A stretch of DNA of 64,000 nucleotides from Sepiola atlantica (lineage: Eukaryota > Mollusca > Cephalopoda > Sepiida > Sepiolidae), in NCBI GenBank assembly GCA_963556195.1, contig OY744551.1:7900754-7964753 (forward strand), read 5' to 3'. This document shows positions 20,880-31,982 of this stretch, piece by piece (the first letter of the stretch is position 1; every line of letters starts with the position of its first letter). The translations under genes were made by a program, and so were the position numbers. The notes below the pieces were generated by a model. It searched no databases and was not told the DNA's origin. It worked only from the letters and a program-made list of their open reading frames with translations.

Positions 20880-22062
20880 GCTATTTCAAATATAAGTCTG
20901 ACAGACCGACGCAAATGGCATTTCAAAAATAAGCGTGACAGACCAAGTGATATTTTAAACTTAAGCCTGACAGACCAAGTGATATTTTAAACTTAAGCCT
21001 GACAGACCAAGTGATATTTTAAACTTAAGCCTGACAGACCAAGTGCTATTTTAAACTTAAGCCTGACAGACCAAGTGCTATTTTAAACTTAAGCCTGACA
21101 GACCAAGTGCTATTTTAAACTTAAGCCTGACAGACCAAGTGCTATTTTAAACTTAAGCCTGACAGACCAAGTGCTATTTTAAACTTACGCCTGACAGACC
21201 AAGTGATATTTTAAACTTACGCCTGACAGACCAAGTGATATTTTAAACTTACGCCCGACAGACCAAGTGATATTTTAAACTTACGCCCGACAGACCAAGT
21301 GATATTTTAAACTTACGCCCGACAGACCAAGTGATATTTTAAACTTACGCCCGACAGACCAAGTGATATTTTAAACTTACGCCCGACAGACCAAGTGATA
21401 TTTTAAACTTAAGCCTGACAGACCTAGTGATATTTTAAACTTAAGCCTGACAGACCAAGTGATATTTTAAACTTAAGCCTGACAGACCAAGTGATATTTT
21501 AAACTTAAGCCTGACAGACCAAGTGATATTTTAAACTTACGCCTGACAGACCAAGTGATATTTTAAACTTACGCCTGACAGACCAAGTGATATTTTAAAC
21601 TTACGCCTGACAGACCAAGTGATATTTTAAACTTAAGCGTGACAGACCAAGTGATATTTTAAACTTCAGCGTGACAGACCAAGTGATATTTTAAACTTCA
21701 GCGTGACAGACCAAGTGATATTTTAAACTTCAGCGTGACAGACCAAGTGATATTTTAAACTTCAGCGTGACAGACCAAGTGATATTTTAAACTTCAGCGT
21801 GACAGACCAAGTGATATTTTAAACTTCAGCGTGACAGACCAAGTGATATTTTAAACTTCAGCGTGACAGACCAAGTGATATTTTAAACTTCAGCGTGACA
21901 GACCAAGTGATATTTTAAACTTCAGCGTGACAGACCAAGTGATATTTTAAACTTCAGCGTGACAGACCAAGTGATATTTTAAACTTACGCCTGACAGACC
22001 AAGTGATATTCTAAACTTAAGCGTGACAGACCAAGTGATATTTTAAACTTAAGCCTGACAGA
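20880..22062 (+). repeat. 32-bp minisatellite, about 37 units
   Basis: Unit: GACAGACCAAGTGATATTTT then AAACTTAAGCCT. Variants are clustered: GTGCTATT near 21030-21180, TTACGCC and TTACGCCC near 21180-21400, TTCAGCGT near 21650-21970. Clustering of variants suggests local amplification by unequal exchange. Not a CRISPR: no unique spacers. Confidence 0.95.
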
Positions 22063-22269
22063 CCGATGACATCGAAATGCAAGGACGCAACTAATAGGAC
22101 CGGTTATTGTACTTTATATATCTTAAGTAGAGAAGCAGTCTCGCTTGAAAAAGAAAAAGAGTGTAAGCGAGGGAGGGTGGGGGAGGGGGCGTTTGAAGAG
22201 AAGAGAAATCCAAAAGACAGGGGACGGGTGGCCTGGGTAGGTGGAACAGTAAACGGGAGGGGTGGATAA

Positions 22270-22640
22270 ACTTTTTTTTTTCTTACTGTCTCTGAAGTAG
22301 TGAAGCCGGTTTGTTCACACTCCCCTTTTCGCACCGTTTGCCATTTTCATCGTGAATTGCTGCACTTACCCAACGTTGGCCGGGAGTCTTTTTACTTTGA
22401 TTTTCATTTCGTTGTTTTTCTTTACATCAAGGGATGTTTTGTTTGTTTTTATAATTTTCGCACCAATTTGTGTTTTAAAGTTAAGAACGTCTGTTTAGAT
22501 TACTACTTTTTTTTTTTTTTAGAAAAAATTATGAATTATTTATTAAAACATTTTTTTTTTTTAACTAAGTTCACCCCAAACAAGGCAAGCTGCCACTGTA
22601 GACGTAAGGGGCTACTGAGAATTAGGGTGAAAATTTAGGG
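22270..22640. other. No gene; T-rich DNA with an inverted dispersed block
   Basis: The segment 22562-22608 (CCAAACAAGGCAAGC) is the reverse complement of 19040-19085, adjacent there to the poly-A run. Otherwise nothing recognisable. Confidence 0.5.
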
Positions 22641-23105
22641 GGGCATCCTAAATTGGGATCTGTTCAGATGCTTGTTCACATTAGTTTTAAATTTCTGCAT
22701 GTCAGTACAGTCGGGGAAACGGGGAACAGGGAGGGAGTTCCAAAGTAAAGAAGCTATTAGAGTAGAAGGCTCTCTTGCATCTGGGAACCTCCACAGTGAA
22801 TAGATGGGATTTAGCTAATTGTCGGGTTGGGCGAGTGAATTGACGCCGAGGGAGTACTAGAGCAGCCAGTTCATCGGAGCACAATCCATTGAAGTATTTG
22901 TAAAACAAGTACAAGGATGCTACATTGCGGCAATGGGACAAGGGCTGGAGCTTGGTGGATAGTGAGGGACCTATTAGATTAGCGACTCTTTTTTTTTGGA
23001 CCTTGTCTAAGAGGGGGAGACTATTTGGATAGTGCACCAGCCCAGATGTGACACCAATACTCCATACATGGGCGGATGGTGGCTTTGTGCTTTGTAGATA
23101 TACTG
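22640..23105 (-). pseudogene. LINE ORF2 C-terminal remnant
   Basis: The minus-strand translation runs from a degenerate IRPCMEY-like start (QSTKPPSAHVWSIGV) through VQKKRVANLIGPSL, CRNVASLYLFYKYFNGLCSDE and a final positively charged block. This is the usual C-terminal layout of CR1/L2-type non-LTR retrotransposons. It is open for about 110 codons but lacks the reverse transcriptase core. Confidence 0.75.
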
Positions 23106-23194
23106 GATACTGGAGAGAACTTATTACAAACTTTTTTTTTTAATTAATAAATAAGAATTTATTAAATTGAAATATATTACAAATATATAATATA

Positions 23195-24215
23195 CTAGCG
23201 GAACCCGTCGCCCGGCGTTGCACGGGAGAAATTAGTACCTATTGCATGACGTCGAATTTAAAAAAAAAACGGCCTATAGTTCTTTCTCCACCCCACCCCC
23301 TATACCGTGTTGGCGAATGTTGTAAATTTAAAAAAAAAAAGTGGCAGTCAAATGGGATCGAACGCCGAAACTGTCGATCATTAAACCTCCCTTCTTACCC
23401 ACGACGCCACGCTTACGATTTAAAAATAAATGTATAAATAGGCTAATAACGCTATGGTTGTTTATTGACATGCGTGTTATGTTAACATTTACATTCTGCC
23501 GACCAAATGGAAACTTCAACAATGACGCGGTGTAGGTCATTTTTTGTAAATTCATTTGGGCAATTTTTCTATAATATGCGTGTTTAAAGTGTATGTTTTT
23601 GAAAATGTAAATGTATCCGCGTCTACCAGTATTTTAGTGCGTAATGAATTAAATAGGGAGTCGATTCGATCAAGAAATGTTATCCGCCATGTTGAATCAT
23701 TAAATGTTGCAGGAACTGTGTTCGTTAATTTCATTCGCTTAATTCCGGAATGAATTTAAATGTAGAAGGTAGAATTAGATAGAACGTAATCTGATATTCG
23801 CGAATAATTATCGAAGTGTAAGGGAGCGGTTGTTAATTTTTTGCGTATTGCTTAATATTATGTAGTAAAATAATGCCAGACAAATACGAAATAACAATGG
23901 GTGCTTTATGAAAATTATACTGTGTTTATTAGTTCCCGGTGTCGATGAGTGTAGTCACAGTACAGAATTGTTAGAGAGAAAAGTTTTTACTACCACCATG
24001 GAGTTGGTATTTCGGAAAGTCGTGGTGGCCGGGCCGAATGTAATATTCAGTGTTAGTTTGGAAAGAAGAATAACATATATACTAAAACACGCTCGAGTGA
24101 ATAACTGCAATGTAATTGTGAGTTCAGTAGCCCGTGATGCATGTGGTTATTTTCCTATTCTCCGAGAAGGTACAGGGGAAAAAACGTCTCTACTTTATAT
24201 TATATATAAAATATA
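23195..24215 (+). repeat. (TA)-linked CCCG-type element, about 1 kb
   Basis: Starts ACTAGCGGAACCCGTCGCCC and GGCGTTGCACGGG, and ends near GAAAAAACGTCTCTACTTTA followed by TATATA. The same start/end pairing appears in short form at 61747-61985. It contains a minus-strand tRNA-like segment at 23341-23420. An open frame at 23908-24216 has no recognisable homology. Confidence 0.55.
23341..23420 (-). pseudogene. tRNA-like sequence
   Basis: The minus strand has GGCGTTCGATCCC (B box, 23354-23366) preceded by TGGCGTCGTGGGTAAGAAGG (A-box-like). No CCA or clean cloverleaf was confirmed, so it is taken as a tRNA-derived SINE piece. Confidence 0.55.
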
Positions 24216-24261
24216 AATATATATAAAAGGGGAAATGTCCAACATCAGTAACATTTCAGGA

Positions 24262-25322
24262 ATGTAACAACAAATATTAAATGATAGTTAACTAATAAAA
24301 TGTTAAATGATAGTTAACTAATAAAATGTGTAATGATAGTTAACTAATAAAATGTTAAATGATAGTTAACTAATAAAATGTGTAATGATAGTTAACTAAT
24401 AAAATGTTAAATGATAGTTAACTAAAAAAATGTTAAATGATAGTTAACTAATAAAATGTTAAATGATAGTTAACTAATAAAATGTTAAATAATAGTTAAC
24501 TAATAAAATGTTAAATGATAGTTAACTAATAAAATGTTAAATGATAGTTAACTAATAAAATGTTAAATGATAGTTAACTAATAAAATGTTAAATGATAGT
24601 TAACTAATAAAATGTGTAATGATAGTTAACTAATAAAATGTGTAATGATAGTTAACTAATAAAATGTGTAATGATAGTTAACTAATAAAATGTGTAATGA
24701 TAGTTAACTAATAAAATGTGTAATGATAGTTAACTAATAAAATGTGTAATGATAGTTAACTAATAAAATGTGTAATGATAGTTAACTAATAAAATGTTAA
24801 ATGATAGTTAACTAATAAAATGTGTAATGATAGTTAACTAATAAAATGTGTAATGATAGTTAACTAATAAAATGTTTAATGATAGTTAACTAATAAAATG
24901 TTAAATGATAGTTAACTAATAAAATGTGTAATGATAGTTAACTAATAAAATGTTAAATGATAGTTAACTAATAAAATGTTAAATGATAGTTAACTAATAA
25001 AATGTTAAATAATAGTTAACTAATAAAATATTAAATGATAGTTAACTAATAAAATATTAAATGATAGTTAACTAATAAAATGTTAAATAATAGTTAACTA
25101 ATAAAATGTTAAATAATAGTTAACTAATAAAATGTTGAATGATAGTTAACTAATAAAATGTTGAATGATAGTTAACTAATAAAATGTTAAATAATAGTTA
25201 ACTAATAAAATGTTAAATAATAGATAACTAATAAAATGTTAAATGATAGTTAACTAATAAAATGTTAAATGATAGTTAACTAATAAAATGTTAAATGATA
25301 GTTAACTAATAAAATGTTGAAG
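24262..25322 (+). repeat. 26-bp minisatellite, about 40 units
   Basis: Unit: ATGATAGTTAACTAATAAAA with TGTTAA or TGTGTA. TAGTTAACTA inside each unit is palindromic. Three variants (TTAAATGA, TGTAATGA, TTAAATAA) are arranged in blocks. It has an open frame but is AT-only and low in complexity. Confidence 0.95.
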
Positions 25323-25329
25323 GAAAATG

Positions 25330-26281
25330 AGGTGGCAAATAATAATTAATAAAATGCCCCAACATACAAGCATCAGGAAGTCTCATCGGGTGTCCAGCTC
25401 ACTTGGTAGGCCGAGAGCAGGCTCAGTAGGCCGAGAGCATGCTCAAGGCGTTTCCACGAATAGTGGCAATGAAGAGGCGCTCGTAAAGCCAAATCAATTC
25501 ACTATGGTCCCGATGTGGCGTGTCATTAACAGACCAAGGCTGCCAAAGAAATCATGCGTCGCGGGGCCTATCACTCCACTCGTCTCCACTGTGATCGGTT
25601 GAAAACACAAATCCGTCAGGAAGACCAGCATATTTTTACCGCTTACGGCGTTATGCTGGCACTGCTTCATGTCCAGGGTTTGTTGCCGATTCTATCACTG
25701 ACGAGGGCACAAAAGTGTCGACACAAGTCACATCCCATTGACTTGTCGTTTGCAAAGGGAAACATCATAAGGCTATCGGGCCGTTTGCTATCCCCTCTGT
25801 CGAGGCCTACTGATTTGAGGATCGACGGGAAGCCAGCGATGCCTAGGGCCCGTCGGACAATATAATTAAGAGCCTTAAGTCCCGGCACCCCTTCACATTG
25901 CAAGCAAAGGAACCGCTCCGTACGACACTAGCAATGCTTCCTGGGTCAAGGCAAGATGGGTGAAGCAGTGGAAGACAGTAGAACCATCCACGCTTCACCA
26001 CTATATCAAGGACCCCACAGATGTCCTTGGCCAGCACTTGCCCCCAAAGAAGTGAACAACGCTGAATCACCTGAGGACAGACGTGGGACGCTTTGGTGAG
26101 TTGATGAAGAGGTGGGGCCTCAAGGATAGTGCCCAATGCGAATGTGGGGGACACCCTGCAGATTGTGGAATACATCATCACCAGCTGCCCCAAACACCGG
26201 CCACCAAATGCCGATCTGGACCTTATTAACCTGAACGATGAAACCCGGGCCTGGTTTGCTGCAACTGACCTGAAGGTTTAA
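25330..26281 (+). pseudogene. LINE C-terminal remnant with zinc-knuckle-like end
   Basis: Near 26040-26160 the plus strand encodes LNHLRTDVGRFGELMKRWG then LKDSAQCECGG. After a frame change it reads YIITSCPKHRPPNADL and NLNDETRAWFAATDLKV, ending at a stop at 26279-26281. This LxRLRTGVGR...CxCG...H/YIxxxCP pattern marks the C-terminus of many non-LTR retrotransposon polyproteins. The 25330-25850 part is higher in GC than its surroundings but not recognised. Confidence 0.7.
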
Positions 26282-26339
26282 AAAGACATACGCAAGAAGA
26301 AGATTAAGAGAAAATCTGCCAGCTCTCCTTACAAACTGG

Positions 26340-26342
<3 letters not shown>

Positions 26343-26391
<49 letters not shown>
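26343..26391. repeat. (TA)n microsatellite
   Basis: Perfect TA run immediately downstream of the LINE remnant. Confidence 0.9.
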
Positions 26392-26398
<7 letters not shown>

Positions 26399-26477
26399 GT
26401 GATCATAGATTTAAGCTCAGCCGAGCACCTACAACGGTAGAGCAAAGGGTCTGGAACATAGCCATCCCTACTACAGG

Positions 26478-26765
26478 CCAGACAATCTTCTTCATCATCT
26501 TCTTCATCTTCATCATCTTCATCATCATCTTCATCATCTTCTTCATCATCTTCTTCATCATCTTCTTCATCATCTTCTTCATCATCTTCTTCATCATCTT
26601 CTCTATCATCTTCTCTATCATCTTCTTCATCTTATTCATCTTATTCATCTTATTCATCTTATTCATCTTTATCATCTTTTTCGTCATCTTCTTCATCTTC
26701 TTCATCGTCATCTTCTTCATCGTCTTTATCTTTATCATCTTCTGCATCATTTTCATCATCTTCTT
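26478..26765 (+). repeat. (CATCTT)n-type trinucleotide array
   Basis: CAT/CTT repeats with some TCTA and TTA variants. It produces a spurious Met/Lys-rich open frame on the minus strand. Confidence 0.95.
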
Positions 26766-26847
26766 GTCTCTTTACTTCTATATTAGTGTTATAAAATACA
26801 AGTATTATTCTTCATTATAGTTTGTAGAAGAAAAGAGACTTATTTTT

Positions 26848-26902
26848 CATCTAATTTACATACGTGTATATGGTGTGTACAAACACGTATGTAAATTAGA
26901 TG
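26848..26902. repeat. Perfect hairpin, 20-bp stem
   Basis: CATCTAATTTACATACGTGT (26848-26867) pairs fully with 26883-26902, leaving a 15-nt loop. The DNA to its right (to about 26990) resembles 55.16-55.25 kb, so this may be the terminus of a dispersed repeat. Confidence 0.85.
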
Positions 26903-26999
26903 TCGCCGCTGTGAAAACAGTTAGTCTTTCTCTAAATGCACACAACGAGATAAAGAAACATTAGAGCGTGGTTGAATCAGTTCAGTGAGGGGGGGGGGA

Positions 27000-27725
27000 G
27001 AAATACATAGCGGTACTTTTTAGGATTAGGTATCCAATAAAATTGCAGTACTTACGCCAACAATTGCGAGTTTCACCGGAGACTTCCGAGACTGGCAAAT
27101 GTTAACGAACTTCATCGAACAAACCGAATGTTTTATTAGCCTTTAAATTTTTTTTGCTAATAATTTATTTAACGAAAAGTATTGTTGATTTTTATCTTGT
27201 ATTTAAGTGTATTCTGTAATTTTGTGTTGGTACTTCTACACAATACGAACCGAAATATTTTTTTATCCTAACCCTGAACTAACCCTAACCCTTTTTTAGT
27301 AAAGGTAAATGAAAAGGTACCCCTCCCCCCAAAAAATTAAAAAAAAAAAAAAAATGTAATAAGGGTATTTTTTTAAAAATACATAAAAGTCGGAATTTGA
27401 TTTTTCTAATTGATTGAAAAATAGTTGGCAAGTTTGGGCGCATTTTTTATTTGTATATTTCGGTAAAAGTCGAAACTTGATTCGTCTTTCTCTACGTCAC
27501 GACTACGAATCTATGGATACTTATTCCTAAAAAGCGCCGGAAAATACCTTAGAGAAACAAACGTTGATAGACTCGCATTTATTATAATAAGATATATAAT
27601 CACTTATTTTATTATATTTAAAGTACTATATAACCACCTCATGACAGAGGGGGCCCGCCACTTCAGAAAAGCAGTCGAGGAAAAAGGGGCCGAAACTGCG
27701 AAGTGATTCCTTCTGATGATCGTGT
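27000..27725. other. No gene seen
   Basis: AT-rich DNA with G and A runs and an isolated ACTAACCCTAACCC at about 27282, too short to be telomeric. Confidence 0.5.
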
Positions 27726-27800
27726 AGTTCTGGATCCGGTAGCCGAGCTGTTAGCTGCGAAGCACAAAAAAATCGTGTCATTCAAATCCTGTACTATGAC
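27725..27800 (+). pseudogene. Weak tRNA-like sequence
   Basis: CCGGTAGCCGAGCTGTTAGC resembles an A box and CATTCAAATCCTG a B box at plausible spacing. Likely a decayed SINE head; low confidence. Confidence 0.35.
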
Positions 27801-28194
27801 ACCCCGAAGAGAGAGAAGAAAAGAAAAGTTCTTCATCTCCGCCAGAACGGCATTTTATTTATTTTGTTTTAACAGTCTTAGAGTCGTCTCATCTTGTGGT
27901 GGACCTAGATGCGATCCGAACGAACGCCAAAAAGGCAAATCGCTTGAAAAGCTACCCCCTTTCTTTTTCTGCTTCGTTGGGATACGCTCTCTTCTTCACT
28001 TCCAAAAAGTAAGTTAGTTTTCACAGGAACGTGTTCCCTTTATATTTTTCAACCAGTAAAAATGATTCCCGCTTGTTTTAAAGCCCAAATCTACTGTCAA
28101 ATTTGCAAGCCGACGGGAATTTCGGAATCCCTATAAAAACGGGGAAACAAAAAGCCAACAGCAGAGAGATCCAAACCGACGCACCCCGAAAGGG

Positions 28195-28519
28195 GCCCAC
28201 ACGAAACCTTTAGGCTGGGATCACAGTGTAGTATCTGTTCCGATGGATACTGCACCCCATAGACCGGTATCGTCTTGGCCTTCGGGGCTTGATTCCGCCA
28301 GTCTGTGGGTTCTAGGAGGTCCACCCTCCCAGGCTTCGCCTCCCCTCTTTGGGATGGAGTAAGTTTATTGCTTACTGCCTGAGGCGCCCCTACCGGGGAA
28401 TGCCGACAGGCATTTTTTGTAGGCCAGGGTGTTCACTTCTCGGCCGCTGGCTTTTCAAATCCCACTTTACCGACCTTGTGTCACATCTTACTATTGTGGG
28501 AGGAAGATAAATAACTTGA
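28195..28519 (+). mobile_element. U2 snRNA-headed SINE, copy 1
   Basis: The head reads CCTTTAGGCTGGGATCACAG then TGTAGTATCTGTTCC, aligned to the first 45 nt or so of U2. The body has GGATACTGCACCCCATAGAC, CTAGGAGGTCCACCCTCCCA, GGCGCCCCTACCGGGGAATG and CCGACCTTGTGTCACATC, ending GGAAGATAAATAAC. No protein coding. It lies 80 bp upstream of copy 2 in the same orientation. Confidence 0.8.
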
Positions 28520-28600
28520 CCAGGGAGGCGAGGAGAAAAGAACACTTCAAAACTCACGTACAAGCTTTCCTCATCTCGCCACATATCCATACGTACTGAC

Positions 28601-28957
28601 AATAGGTCAAGCGGTCTTCGCCTTTTGGCTAAGATCAAAGTGTAGTATCTGTTCCGATGGATACTGCACCCCATAGACTGGTATTGTCTTGGCCTTCGAG
28701 GCTTGATTTACGCCGATCTCTGGGTCTGTCCTGTGCAGTTCTAGGAGGTCCACCCTCCCAGGCTTTGCCTCCCCTCTTTGGGGAGGAGTAAGTTTATTGC
28801 TTACTGTCTGAGGCGCCCCTACCGGGGAATGCCGACGGGGCTGCCCAGGCAATTTTTAATGGCCAGAGTGCTTACTTTCTCGGGCGCTGGCTTTTCAAAC
28901 CCCACTTTCCCGACCCGACCTTGGGTCACATCTTACTTGTGGGAGTAAGATAAAACT
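28601..28957 (+). mobile_element. U2 snRNA-headed SINE, copy 2
   Basis: Best U2 match in the window: CGCCTTTTGGCTAAGATCAA then AGTGTAGTATCTGTTCC, which keeps the GTAGTA branch-point-pairing element. The body is the same as copies 1 and 42.5 kb, ending near GGGAGTAAGATAAAAC. The next 38 bp (28958-28995, CCTAACTCC...GGAGGTAAATAAA) match the tail of the tRNA-derived SINE at 36.9 kb. That suggests a composite, or a tail shared through one LINE partner. Confidence 0.85.
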
Positions 28958-29063
28958 GGCCTTGTGCCTAACTCCTGGAGAGGAGGTAAATAAATACTCA
29001 CCCACTCACACGCACTTGCATAACAAAGTAAACCTAGACATACTTACATAGTGCCACATTGTC

Positions 29064-29115
29064 TAATGTTCACACACGCATATTATTCACACACGCATAT
29101 TATTCACACACGCAT
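29064..29115 (+). repeat. Short tandem repeat, 19-bp unit
   Basis: Three copies of TTCACACACGCATATTA-like units. Confidence 0.8.
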
Positions 29116-29199
29116 ATTCACACTTACAAATACACACCCACATCCTTAGCTCTCGTGTCTGCTTAGTCACGGGATATTCTCCTACCGAAAACATTGTAT

Positions 29200-30180
29200 A
29201 AACTTTACCAAATGAACATTTATTCCCTGAAACTGAGTTTTACATACATGCAGAATTGTAGTTTTATAAATGTGGTGTTTAATTTAATCTTTTTTGCCTT
29301 CATTTCTCTTTGACAAAATCCTTTTCATGTTTGTAGTCCTTCCTTCGCCAAAATCTCTCAAAGGTTTCTCCCCGAGTGGCACTCAAACCTCGAGGTTAGA
29401 GCGAGGCGAGAGAAGGAGGGGGGGGAGAGAAGAGAGAGAGAGAGGCAGGGAGAGAGAGAAGGGAGTGTTATTTTGATGCCGACTCTTTCAGCAGGGGTAG
29501 CTTCTTCTTTTCTCTTTTTCTTTTGCGAAAACCAACTCACCCCCTCCTACCCACCCGCAAGACTATGACTGTTTTCTTTTTTTTAGCTTCATCACTTAGT
29601 ACTTGCTTACCAAACCGAAGGAAGGACGCAAAACACGCTACGCTTTTCGTAATAGTCCCCTTCAACTTTTCTGCGAGTTTATATATTCCTACAACTACGA
29701 AAACGAAACTAAAAAAAGAACAACAAAAAACAACCAAACTTCTTACTTTTACGGGATTAAAAAATAAAAAATAAAAAAAAGAAACGGAATATAACTACAG
29801 TAGTTAAAACACAAGACGTCCACCGATTTTGGGAATGCTTTCGTGAAATCTTTTCATATAAAAAAAAACAAATATATATATATATATATATGTATGTCTG
29901 GAATTTGGATTTTATTTCCAGTGGCAGACTTGTATTTGGATTTTCAAAGACTTCAGGTTTGTTTTGAAAGAATTTCTTTTTCGTCTCTAAATTCTTTATT
30001 TCTTCGCATTTCTTCGCGATATCGGTTCGTTTCTTTTTGTCTGATTCCATTGTTTTTACCAAAATTCTGGTTCCGTTCATTTTTAAACAAACTCCTCAAA
30101 AAAAGAAAAAAAAATACGTTTAAGTGTTTGGTAAATTTGTAGAGTAACACCCTCAGCTAAATTTCCCTCTCCAAAAAATA
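29200..30180. other. No gene seen; GA tract and T/A-rich DNA
   Basis: GA-rich patch at about 29400-29462 and (TA)n at 29874-29892. The 29985-30075 segment (TTTTTGTCTGATTCCATTG) resembles 32905-32985, linking it to the palindrome cluster. Confidence 0.5.
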
Positions 30181-30184
30181 TGAG

Positions 30185-31140
30185 ATTCTACTTTTTTAGG
30201 TTATTACATTGTGAGCACCCTAAAAAAAACTTGGCGGAATGCATAAAAAAAAATCTTTTTCTTTTAATTACGAATGGGGTTCTGCTTAGTGTCGTATATA
30301 AATTTAACGTAAAATGATCTCCCACTCCCTTTTCAGGCCATTCTAGTTTTTATCTTTTTTAGTGGTGGGTGGGTAGTTAACGATATTTTTGTTACCACTA
30401 ACCATAAGTCCGAGTGGCAAAGTCGTAAAACCACACGTAATCGCCTACCCCCCCCCCACACACTAAAAAATGCATAGAATTTATCTGCCATAGCAAAAAT
30501 ACTTTGGTTAACTGCTCTAAAACGCTAGAATAGTCCGGAAATGGCACCCCCAGAGTCAGCGTGCCGCTTTTCCGAATTCACAACAGCAAGTCGCAATAAA
30601 TAGACTGTCTCTCCGGTCATAATTTTCGAAAAGTAAAAATCTTTGCTGAAAGGAAAAGTTTTGTATTTTTATTTTAAATAATTTCTTTTAGAAAAAAAAA
30701 ATAATCAAATAAGTTTGTTTTTTTTGTTTTGTTTTTTCCGGAATATTGAAATATGAATTTTTCTATCAATCATAGTGCCGTCGGATATCGCAGATAAAAA
30801 AAAAATCCATTTTTACTTTATTTTTAATTTTCATTAAAAAAAAAAATTACAAGCAAGTTTTAATTATAACGTTTTACACGAAAAAGAATTTTTACTTTTA
30901 AAATTATGACCGGAGAGACAGTCTGATTGCGGCTTGCTGTTGTGAATTCGGAATAGCGGCACACTGACTCGGTCAAATGTTTTTCTCGAGTGCCCTGGGA
31001 ATATATAATTTTATGTTAAATTTATATGCGAAACTCATCTCCCCACCCTATATTTTAAAATATTTATTTATTAATTTTTTCCGTCAAATTTTTCAGGGTG
31101 TTCTCAATGTAATCGCCTAAAAAAGTAAAATCGGGCATTT
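30185..31140. repeat. Large imperfect palindrome
   Basis: Centre near 30765. The inner arms are strong: GCCGCTTTTCCGAATTCACA around 30560 against TGTGAATTCGGAATAGCGGC around 30945, with GACTGTCTCTCCGGTCATAA mirrored as well. The outer arms, 30190-30250 and 31090-31140, are diverged but recognisable (TTTTTTAGG...GTGAGCACCC mirrored). Confidence 0.8.
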
Positions 31141-31705
31141 TTAATAAGAACCAACAAAACAAAAAAAGGGGCGAAAGAGACAAATATACAATAAATAAAT
31201 GTTACCAAAGGCAAGATAAGTTATTCTTCTACCTACTGATTTTTTTGTGTTTTAACTAATTTTAAAGCGTTTTTTGGCGCTTTTTCGTAATGTTCGAGCA
31301 CCCGTTTTTTTTTCGTTTTTTTTTTTCAACTTTTTTACTAACCAATTTATTTTTTATTTTTTCGGTGCCTATAATGTTGCTAAAGAATTCCGGGTTTTTA
31401 AAAACCTATTTTACGTTAATTTTATATAGGAAGCTGATCCCTCTCCTAAAATAAAATAAAAATAATTTTTAAAATTTCTGATGGTCAAAAAGTGGGTGAT
31501 CAGTTTACGTTAAATCTAGATAGGAAACCGATCCCCCCTCCTAAAATCAAAAGTAGTTGGAAAAAATTTCTAAAAAACACGGAATTCTCCAGGAACATGA
31601 TAAACAATCGTGCATATAAAAACAAAACAATCAGTTAGTTAAAAAAAAGTAGAGTAAGAAGAGTGGTGGAACAATACGAAAAAACACCGCGTTTTTTATT
31701 TCAAA

Positions 31706-31981
31706 ACAAAAGTAGTGTGAAGTCTGTTAAGTTAAAAACAAAAAAATGGCGATTTAATGACAGCCACGCGGATCTTCGATAATCACTCAAAATTCGAAGA
31801 TTAAACAAAATCACAGATAATAACTGTCACCAATCGAGCAAAAATGTAATGTCCAACCGAACTGTATCTTTATTACCAGTAGTTTTGTTTAATTTTCGAG
31901 TTTTGAGCAATTATCAAGGCTCGCGTGGCTGTCATTAAGTCGCCATTTTTTTCGTTCTAACTTAACAGACTTGACACTACT
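31706..31981. repeat. Palindrome, about 100-bp arms
   Basis: AGTAGTGTGAAGTCTGTTAA at the left is inverted at the right (TTAACAGACTTGACACTACT). GCGATTTAATGACAGCCACG and GATTAAACAAAA are also mirrored around about 31845. Confidence 0.85.
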
Positions 31982-31982
31982 T

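Noticed and set aside
20880..22062. CRISPR-like regular array
   Set aside because: The whole unit repeats; there are no unique spacers and no cas genes, and the context is eukaryotic.
23908..24216. Open frame of 102 codons inside a CCCG-type element
   Set aside because: No recognisable domain, repeat context, and no related frame in the other copies in the window.
27276..27296. CTAACCCTAACCC telomere-like string (also near 35260 and 59935)
   Set aside because: Only two or three repeats at each place; chance or old relics in AT-rich DNA.
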